Source: JAWVEV01 sp033856535
GTDB lineage: Bacteria > Actinomycetota > Thermoleophilia > Miltoncostaeales > Miltoncostaeaceae
Direction: 5' to 3'
Length of the DNA stretch: 19,601 nucleotides
Assembly: GCA_033856535.1 (NCBI GenBank)
Contig: JAWVEV010000003.1
Span: forward strand, 1 to 19,601
Below are positions 14,362 to 19,601 of the stretch, in pieces. Every line of letters begins with the position of its first letter. The stretch's first letter is position 1. Both the position numbers and the translations under genes were made by a program. The notes under the pieces were generated by a model. It worked only from the letters and a program-made list of their open reading frames with translations. It was not told where the DNA came from and did no database searches.

Positions 14362-14451
14362 CACCGCCTCCTCGTCGCGTCGCGAGCGCCCAGGGTCGCG
14401 GGCGGGCGGCGCGCCGATCCAGGCGCGGATGTGACGAGGGGCGCACGGCTC

Positions 14452-14874
14452 TCAGCCGGCGTCCGGCACAGGTGGATCCGCGACCTCGTGCTCGCGGATC
14501 CAGTCCGGCACCGGCACGGGCGTCCGCGTGGGCCGGTCGACGCAGACGTGCACGAGCTCGCCGGCGGCGACGATCTCGTCCCCGCGCGCGAAGTCGTGCC
14601 GGGTGCGGAACGAGGTGTTCCCGACCCCGGCGACATAGGTGCTCAGGGTCAGCTCGTCGTCGAGCATGATCCGCCCGAGGAAGCGGCAGCGCGCGTCCAC
14701 GATGGGGAGCCCGGGCCCGTCGGACAGGACGTAGGTGAAGGGCCGGCCGATCGCCGCGAGCCACTCGCTCATGCCGCGGTCCATCCAGCGGAAGATCGCC
14801 GTGAAGTGGATCTGGCTCGCGTCGACCTCGGCCATGACGACGCGGAAGCGGTGGGTGTGGACGTGGGGCGGCAT
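14452..14874 (-). CDS. Acyl-CoA thioesterase, hotdog fold (4HBT/YbgC-FadM-like)
   Basis: This encodes a 140-residue single hotdog domain that would hydrolyse acyl-CoA thioesters in the cytoplasm. The start shows RFRVVMAEVDASQIHFTAIF, with the family's catalytic aspartate region (D18) and HF pair, followed by the long central helix FRWMDRGMSEWLAAIG. The beta sheet is seen as LPIVDARCRFLGRIMLDDEL, VGNTSFRTRHDF and LVHVCVDRPTRTPVPVPDWI. Length is typical for the family. The ATG at 14872-14874 has no Shine-Dalgarno sequence; a weak TAGGCT lies six bases upstream, so the transcript may be leaderless. The following same-strand gene begins 90 bases later. A role in supplying or editing acyl groups for envelope lipids or glycans is possible but not shown. 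Confidence 0.87.
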   Translation of the reverse strand: MPPHVHTHRFRVVMAEVDASQIHFTAIFRWMDRGMSEWLAAIGRPFTYVLSDGPGLPIVDARCRFLGRIMLDDELTLSTYVAGVGNTSFRTRHDFARGDEIVAAGELVHVCVDRPTRTPVPVPDWIREHEVADPPVPDAG

Positions 14875-14880
14875 CGGGGG

Positions 14881-14886
14881 AGCCTA
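14881..14886 (-). promoter_or_regulatory. Candidate -10 for a leaderless thioesterase transcript
   Basis: Minus-strand TAGGCT ends six bases before the thioesterase ATG, the spacing seen for leaderless actinobacterial genes. It matches three of six TATAAT positions, and no clear -35 is visible. Confidence 0.22.
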
Positions 14887-14911
14887 CCCCGCCCGCCCCG
14901 CCAAAAACGTT

Positions 14912-14922
14912 CGCAAATTGCG
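14912..14922. promoter_or_regulatory. Palindrome CGCAA-A-TTGCG in a divergent intergenic region
   Basis: A perfect five-base inverted repeat around one central base sits in the only AT-rich patch (14901-14920) between the divergent thioesterase and sigma-factor-like genes. CGTTCG also recurs at 14908-14913 and 14934-14939. It could be a regulator site or a promoter element for either gene. Confidence 0.35.
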
Positions 14923-15027
14923 TGCTCTCTAGCCGTTCGGACTGTTCTCGCGGGGAGCGGATCCACCCGACCGGCGGCCTCTACGCGGGGCAGGATCACG
15001 TCCCCTCGACCCAAGGCCGAAACGGCG

Positions 15028-16263
15028 ATGAGCGTTTCTGGAGGGTTTGGAGAAGGCCACCTCGGGGCCCACGTGCCCAGCGATGACGACCGTCGTCGCG
15101 CGGTCTGCGGCGCGATGGCCGCGGCGCCCGGGCTGATCAGGTTCGCCGCCCGCTACACGCGGTCGCTGCCCGACGCCGAGGACGCCTACCAACGGGCGAT
15201 GGAGATCGCGCTGACCAAGGCGCCGGTCACCGACCCGCGGCCCTTCCTGTCGTGGCTCCACACGGTCCTCAAGCACGAGGCCATCGCCGTGGCGCGCGCC
15301 CGCCGGCGCGAGGGCCCGGCGCTCGAGGACGACGTCGCCTCGGCGTTCGCCGAGGTCGCCGAGGGCGGGATCGGGCCCGACGCCGTCGTCGAGTGGCGCG
15401 ACCGCTACCGGGCGATGCAGGACGCGCTCGGAGGCCTCACCGAGGCCCAGCGCGTCTGCCTGATGCTCCAGAGCGCCGGCGCCAGCTACGCGCGCATCGG
15501 CGAGCTGACCGGCTACTCGACGCGCAAGATCGAGCGCTCGGTCCTCGAGGGGCGGCGGAACCTCCACCAGTGGGAGGTCGGCCTCGAGGCGGGCGACGTC
15601 TGCGCCGGGCTGCTGCCGGTGATCGACCGCGTCGCGGCGGGGGAGGCCGACGCCGCCGAGACCCGCTCCGTGCGCCGCCACCTGCGCCACTGCCACCCGT
15701 GCCGGGCGCTCATGCGCAGCCGGCGCGAGTCGCGCGAGTGGCTCGCCGCGCTGGTGCCGGTCGCGCTGGTCGGGTCGCAGGCGCTGCAGGCCACGCCGGA
15801 CCCGAGCCCGGCGCTCGCGTACTGGGAGCGCCTGTCCACCGGCATGACCGTGCGCATGGGACAGGTCGTCCAGTTCGCAATGGAGCTGCCGGGCGCCGCG
15901 CTGGCCAAGGTCGGCGCGGGCACCGCGGCGGTCGCGATCGCCGGCGTCGCCGGGGCGCCGTACGTCGTCGACGCGGTTCGGCCGGCGCCGCCGGCCCCGG
16001 CGCCGATTGTGGCGCAGGCCATCGGGACCGCGACGCCCCCGGTCACCGCGCCGTCCTCCACCGCGACCCGCCTGGAGTCCTCGGCCGCGCGCGGCGCCCG
16101 CGCCGGAGTGCGGCCGGTGCGCGCGACCTTCGCCGCTCGCCGGCCCGCGACCCCGCCGGCCCCGAAGCCCTCGACGCCGGCCGCGACGCCGTCGCCGACC
16201 CCCGCCTACGTGCCCCCGCCGTCGCCCACGGCGGCGCAGATCGCCCTCGAGTTCGGACCCTGA
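15028..16263 (+). CDS. ECF sigma factor-like protein fused to a zinc anti-sigma-like and transmembrane tail
   Basis: This encodes 411 residues from ATG 15028-15030; GTG 15073 is an alternative start. Residues about 28-95 resemble sigma-70 region 2 (LIRFAARYTRSLPDAEDAYQ, then FLSWLHTVLKHEAIAVAR). Residues about 130-182 resemble region 4 with its helix-turn-helix (LTEAQRVCLMLQSAGASYAR, then IGELTGYSTRKIERSV). A zinc-finger anti-sigma-like segment follows at 192-228, with H-x3-C-x2-C at H218, C222 and C225 (RRHLRHCHPCRALM). A likely membrane helix lies at about 293-315, then a Pro/Ala/Thr-rich tail about 95 residues long that would be outside the cell. Thus sigma and anti-sigma-like parts are on one polypeptide, suggesting a membrane-held regulator that could be released by proteolysis; that mechanism is inference. 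The next gene starts 16 bases later with a ribosome site overlapping this stop codon, so the secreted protein is co-transcribed and may be a target. Confidence 0.83.
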   Translation: MSVSGGFGEGHLGAHVPSDDDRRRAVCGAMAAAPGLIRFAARYTRSLPDAEDAYQRAMEIALTKAPVTDPRPFLSWLHTVLKHEAIAVARARRREGPALEDDVASAFAEVAEGGIGPDAVVEWRDRYRAMQDALGGLTEAQRVCLMLQSAGASYARIGELTGYSTRKIERSVLEGRRNLHQWEVGLEAGDVCAGLLPVIDRVAAGEADAAETRSVRRHLRHCHPCRALMRSRRESREWLAALVPVALVGSQALQATPDPSPALAYWERLSTGMTVRMGQVVQFAMELPGAALAKVGAGTAAVAIAGVAGAPYVVDAVRPAPPAPAPIVAQAIGTATPPVTAPSSTATRLESSAARGARAGVRPVRATFAARRPATPPAPKPSTPAATPSPTPAYVPPPSPTAAQIALEFGP

Positions 16264-16279
16264 GAGGAGCCACCGGTCC

Positions 16280-18976
16280 ATGCGTGCCCGAACCTCCACC
16301 CGTCCCGCGCGCCGCGCGCGCAGGGCCGCCACCATTGCCGCGATGCTCGCGGTCGCCGGTCCACTCGGCGGGTCCGCGGCCGCCGTCGAGGGCAACCTCT
16401 ACCTCCGGCCGCCGACGGGCGCCGCCGCCTCGGCGCCGTTCGTGGACGTTCCCGCCGGCACGGCCCACGTGATCGTCGCGCCGGCGCAGCATGTCGCCGA
16501 GGGGCAGAAGTGGCGCGCCCATTGGGCGTGCGACGTGCCCGGCACGGAGCTGGCGTCGCTGGGGTGGACGGCACGGCGCGACAACCCGTCCAGCAACCTG
16601 GCGAGCGAGGTCCGGGCGGGCGGGACGCCGGTCTGGGTCGCCGGTGACCTCGCCATGTCGGTGAAGCCGGTCGAGGTCAAGGTTCCGCTGCCTCCGGGCA
16701 CCTGCGTGGCGAGCCTCGCCCTGCGCCAGACCGCGAGCGCGGTTGAGGGCGAGCGCCGGTACGTGATCGCCAACCCCCGAGCGGTTGTTCGGGACCTGGC
16801 TCCTCCGGTCGTCAGCGACGTTCAGGGGCCCTCCGGCTGGGTCGGCGCCGCATCGGCCGACATCGCGTGGACGGTCACCGACAACCTCGGCGGCGACGGG
16901 ATCGCGAAGCAGCACGTCCTTCTCGACGGCGCCGAGGTGTGGGGCGGCTACCCCGGCGAGGGGCGGCAACAGGTGCCGGCGGCGATCGCGGGCCTGTCCG
17001 ACGGTGTTCACCAGGTCACGGTGCAAGCCGATGGCGACGGGACGTCCGCGGGCGCAGCGGCCGGACCAGAGCTCCACATCGATCGCACGCCGCCCGCAGT
17101 TCAGCCTCAGGGCGTGATCTATCCCGAGCCGGGGCACGCCACGTTCGGCTTCTCCAACGGCGACGCTCTCAGCGGCGTGCGGGAGATCACCATCGAGGTG
17201 AACGGCGCCGCCGATGGGTCTCCGTCGGGGCCGTGGTACCCGGCCGGATCCGTCTCGGGCGGGACGTCCGCGCTCGAGGACGTCGACCTGACCGCGCTGG
17301 TTCCGGGCTCCCACGCGTGGCGCGTCCGGGCGGTCGACGAGGCCGGCAACGTCCAGGTGGCGGAGGCGGCGATGCGGGTACTCGTCGACTCGAGCCCGCC
17401 CGTCGTCGAATTGGGCCCCCTGCCGCGTGGGCCGGTCTCGCGCCTCGCGCTGCCGCTGACGGTTGCCGACAATCTCGCGCCGCTGATCGGCCTCGGTCCG
17501 ACGATCGTGCAGGTCAACACGGCGGACGAAGGTCTTCGTACCGGGACCTGGGTGCCGCTCACGACCCTGCGGCTCCCATCGGGTCGCCACGTCGCGAGCG
17601 TCCAGATCAAGGGCGTCCCCGACGGACGGCACGCGATCCTGGTCACCACCCACAACGGCGGCCCGTACGGCAAGGCGCTCTACGGGCGGGCGTTCGGCGA
17701 GATCCTCGTCGACACGACGCCGCCGCAGCTCGATCCGCCGGCCTTCACGACGACGCGGCCGGGGCAGTTCACGGTCTCCTGGATCGCCAACGATCCGCTC
17801 GCCGGCGTCGCGACGGCCGCGGTGCAGCGGCGCGAGGGCGACAAGTGGCGGACGCTCGAGAGTCAGCCCGCGGACGAGGGCAACGGGAGCATGACCGTCG
17901 ACGTGAGCCATCTGCCCGAGGGCATGGTTTCCGTGCGCCTCGCCGTGGTCGATCGCGCGGGCAACGTCGCCATCAGGACCGCCGAGCTCGATCACACCGG
18001 CCCGACCATCGCCGACCTGAAGTTGCGCGACGGCCGGGTCGCGTGGCGGCAGACCGATGTCTCGGGGGGCTTCGGCGCCTGTGAGACGGCCGTCCAGGTG
18101 AACGGCCCTGGGACCGAGAACGAGTGGCGCGAGATAGCCGCCGCGCGGCTCGGTGCGGGACCGCAGTCGGTCCGGCTTCCGGTCGACGGCCTCGCATCTG
18201 GCGCGTACCGCCTCCGGGTGGTGGCCTGCGACGCGGGCGGCAACATCACGATCGCGACCCTGAGTGGCGGCGTGCGGGTTGGCTCGGCTCCGCTCGGCGC
18301 CGGAAGTGCGGCGGTGGATCCCTTCGACGGCCTCGCTGATGCCCGCCTCACGATGCAGGCATCGGGCGCGCGCGTCGAGCGAAAGCGCGGCCGCGACGTC
18401 CTGGTGAAGCGGGTGCGGTTCGGCGAGTCCGTCACCGTGACCGGGCGCCTGCGCGAGGCGACGGGCGGGTCGGTCCGCGGCGCCGAGGTCGAGGCGCGCG
18501 GGCCGGGCGGCCGGGTGGTCGGCCGCGGCAGGACCGCGGCGGACGGCAGCTTCCGGATCCGCGTGCGCCCCGACGCGGGCGGCGTCGTGCGGGTGGGCGT
18601 CCCGTCGGGCGGGGAGCTCTTCCCGATCCGGCCCCAGACCGCGCTGCGGGTCGTAGTGACGCCGCGGATCGAGGTCCGAGCCTCCGACCTCAGCCCCGCC
18701 CCGGGCGAATCGGTGACCTTCTCCGGGCGCATCTTCCCGGCCCCCAGCCGGGTCGGCGCGCGGTCGAAGGGCATCACGCTCGAGTGGGTCGATCCCGGCC
18801 GCAACATCTGGCGTCCGATGGTGAACGCGCGCACGCGGCCCGACGGGTCGTTCTCGATCCCGTGGGACTTCAAGCTGAGCGGTCTGACAATCCCGGTCCG
18901 GGTGGCCGTCGAGGAGGAGGGCGGGTGGCCGCTGCTGCCGGCGGTCTCGAAGCAGATGACCGTGACGGTGGGGTAG
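16280..18976 (+). CDS. Large secreted multi-domain protein with Ig-like and carboxypeptidase-regulatory-like domains
   Basis: This encodes 898 residues from ATG 16280-16282, with GAGAGGAG ten bases upstream. Residues 1-35 form an Arg-rich signal peptide ending GGSAAAVEG. After an N-terminal domain (about 36-170), Ig-like beta modules are marked by Pro-Pro boundaries (LAPPVVSDV, RTPPAVQP, SSPPVVELG, TTPPQLDPP). Recurrent 'D-E-A-G-N-V' or 'D-R-A-G-N-V' loops (VDEAGNVQV, VDRAGNVAI) are typical of bacterial Ig-like repeats. A short module recurs near residues 305, 410 and 605. The last about 190 residues hold two carboxypeptidase-regulatory/transthyretin-like domains (VRFGESVTVTGRLREATGG, AADGSFRIRV; then APGESVTFSGRIF, RPDGSFSIPW). 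There is no sortase motif or terminal membrane helix, so it is probably released or held by non-covalent contacts. It lies in one operon with the sigma/anti-sigma fusion, and an adhesive or structural surface role is inferred. Confidence 0.83.
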   Translation: MRARTSTRPARRARRAATIAAMLAVAGPLGGSAAAVEGNLYLRPPTGAAASAPFVDVPAGTAHVIVAPAQHVAEGQKWRAHWACDVPGTELASLGWTARRDNPSSNLASEVRAGGTPVWVAGDLAMSVKPVEVKVPLPPGTCVASLALRQTASAVEGERRYVIANPRAVVRDLAPPVVSDVQGPSGWVGAASADIAWTVTDNLGGDGIAKQHVLLDGAEVWGGYPGEGRQQVPAAIAGLSDGVHQVTVQADGDGTSAGAAAGPELHIDRTPPAVQPQGVIYPEPGHATFGFSNGDALSGVREITIEVNGAADGSPSGPWYPAGSVSGGTSALEDVDLTALVPGSHAWRVRAVDEAGNVQVAEAAMRVLVDSSPPVVELGPLPRGPVSRLALPLTVADNLAPLIGLGPTIVQVNTADEGLRTGTWVPLTTLRLPSGRHVASVQIKGVPDGRHAILVTTHNGGPYGKALYGRAFGEILVDTTPPQLDPPAFTTTRPGQFTVSWIANDPLAGVATAAVQRREGDKWRTLESQPADEGNGSMTVDVSHLPEGMVSVRLAVVDRAGNVAIRTAELDHTGPTIADLKLRDGRVAWRQTDVSGGFGACETAVQVNGPGTENEWREIAAARLGAGPQSVRLPVDGLASGAYRLRVVACDAGGNITIATLSGGVRVGSAPLGAGSAAVDPFDGLADARLTMQASGARVERKRGRDVLVKRVRFGESVTVTGRLREATGGSVRGAEVEARGPGGRVVGRGRTAADGSFRIRVRPDAGGVVRVGVPSGGELFPIRPQTALRVVVTPRIEVRASDLSPAPGESVTFSGRIFPAPSRVGARSKGITLEWVDPGRNIWRPMVNARTRPDGSFSIPWDFKLSGLTIPVRVAVEEEGGWPLLPAVSKQMTVTVG
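17192..18136 (+). repeat. Recurring VxVN...GxW module within the secreted protein
   Basis: Three degenerate coding copies lie at 17192-17248 (IEVNGAADGSPSGPWYPAG), 17507-17560 (VQVNTADEGLRTGTWVPL) and 18092-18136 (VQVNGPGTENEWREI). Matching copies occur in the next gene at 19181-19231 and about 19502-19550. Confidence 0.65.
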
Positions 18977-18991
18977 TACGTTGACGCCGGT

Positions 18992-19601
18992 ATGAGACAC
19001 CGGGCCGCCATCGCGACGCTCGTCGCGGTGCTTGGAGGCGGGATCGCCCCCGCGGTGGGCCTGGGTGCGCCATCGATCTCCGATGGCGGATTGACTCCGG
19101 AGGGCTGGAGTTCCTCACCGACCGCCGGCGTCTTCTGGACGCAGACCGAGTTCGGCCTCGGCCTGCCGACCACGGCGACGGTGGAGGTCAACACCGCGGC
19201 GGACGGATCGGCGTCCGGCACGTGGGAGCCGCGGTTCGTCGCACCGGCTCCGTTGATATCGGGGCCGAACTTCCCTCCGCCTCCGGGCCTTCCGGTCGGC
19301 GATCTCGAGGGGCGCCACCAGGTGCGGGTCGTCGTTCCCGGCGTTGAGGGATCTCCTCTCACCCTCGGGACGCTGCAGCTGGACCGGACCGCGCCGGCGG
19401 TCTCGAACATCACCTGGGCGACCGACAACGGCGAGTGGACCTTTTTCTGGGACCACGTCGACGCGCTCTCCGGCATCGACCCTGAGCGGCCCACGCTCGC
19501 GGAGTACAACGCGAGCCCCGCCGGTGACGAGTCGGGGGCGTGGATTCCGTTCTCGATCCAGCCGCCGCCCGGCGACGCGGTCCCCGGCAAGTTCGCGGTG
19601 C
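18992..19601 (+). CDS. Secreted Ig-like repeat protein, 3' truncated by window end
   Basis: An ATG at 18992-18994, 15 bases after the previous stop, opens a frame that stays open to the last base (203 codons visible). The first about 26 residues are a signal peptide (MRHRAAIATLVAVLGGGIAP, then AVGLGAP). The mature part contains VEVNTAADGSASGTWEPR, LDRTAPAVSNITW (a T-A-P domain boundary as in Ig-like repeats) and EYNASPAGDESGAWIPF, so the module found three times in the preceding protein occurs at least twice here. The ribosome site is weak, so translation may depend on the upstream gene. It is a probable paralogue of the preceding secreted protein in the same operon. The C-terminus and total length are unknown. 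Confidence 0.8.
   Translation, partial: MRHRAAIATLVAVLGGGIAPAVGLGAPSISDGGLTPEGWSSSPTAGVFWTQTEFGLGLPTTATVEVNTAADGSASGTWEPRFVAPAPLISGPNFPPPPGLPVGDLEGRHQVRVVVPGVEGSPLTLGTLQLDRTAPAVSNITWATDNGEWTFFWDHVDALSGIDPERPTLAEYNASPAGDESGAWIPFSIQPPPGDAVPGKFAV

Noticed and set aside
14053..15027. Upstream extension of the sigma-like frame
   Set aside because: The open frame extends left through the thioesterase and PTP-like genes on the other strand. The sigma region 2 similarity begins only after ATG 15028.
16043..19000. 985-codon minus-strand open frame
   Set aside because: It is antisense to the secreted protein, rich in Arg/Asp/His and without recognisable domains. The plus-strand frame has a signal peptide, a ribosome site and Ig-like motifs.
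1..19601. Search for tRNA, rRNA, CRISPR arrays, insertion sequences, integrases and attachment sites
   Set aside because: No cloverleaf-like segments, spaced direct repeats, transposase motifs or flanking inverted repeats were recognised by eye on either strand.

Overview
This is a very GC-rich window whose genes prefer G or C at third codon positions and often start with GTG or TTG. Adjacent genes are repeatedly joined by 4-base overlaps (GTGA or TTGA). Protein types and codon use suggest an actinobacterium, most likely of the Thermoleophilia/Solirubrobacterales kind; this placement is inference, since no rRNA or other marker gene is present. I see no tRNA, rRNA, CRISPR array, transposase or integrase. 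No gene-free stretch exceeds 300 bases; the longest is about 243 bases (11671-11913).

Region 1 (1-4653): a left-truncated M23 (LytM-type) peptidase on the plus strand runs tail-to-tail into a minus-strand series. In transcription order from the right, that series is a lipoprotein glycoside hydrolase (3481-4653), a small protein with a CCCH-type zinc-knuckle-like tail (2910-3365), a small HIRAN-like hypothetical (2449-2850), a broken 2-isopropylmalate/homocitrate-synthase-like gene (1701-2383) and a branched-chain aminotransferase, ilvE (559-1704). The LeuA-like gene has lost the middle of its TIM barrel and changes frame at about 2055.

Region 2 (3481-6655): two paralogous clan GH-A hydrolases are transcribed divergently from a 169-base intergenic region. 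The minus-strand copy is a lipoprotein. The plus-strand copy is secreted and carries a C-terminal domain of three near-identical repeats of about 45 residues that I do not recognise.

Region 3 (6656-11670, minus): a probable extracellular polysaccharide operon. It holds a polyprenyl-phosphate sugar-1-phosphate transferase (WcaJ/WbaP type), a 102-residue coiled-coil protein, a GT4 glycosyltransferase and a large secreted GH42-like hydrolase. The first three overlap by 4 bases each.

Region 4 (11914-14874, minus): a second set with a hotdog thioesterase, a PTP/DSP-like protein whose P-loop lacks its arginine, another GT4 glycosyltransferase, and a class I SAM methyltransferase with an atypical motif I. 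It ends in a stem-loop touching the last stop codon.

Region 5 (14875-19601, plus): an ECF sigma-factor-like protein fused to a zinc-binding anti-sigma-like module, a membrane segment and a proline-rich tail. It is followed closely by an 898-residue secreted multi-Ig-like protein and then a second secreted protein that runs off the window. The two secreted proteins share a short recurring module, approximately V-x-V-N-x-A-x-D-G-x-x-x-G-x-W-x-P.

Taken together, the window is mostly cell-envelope and surface biology: polysaccharide assembly, remodelling hydrolases, and secreted adhesin-like proteins behind a candidate membrane-tethered sigma switch. Branched-chain amino-acid metabolism lies at the left edge.
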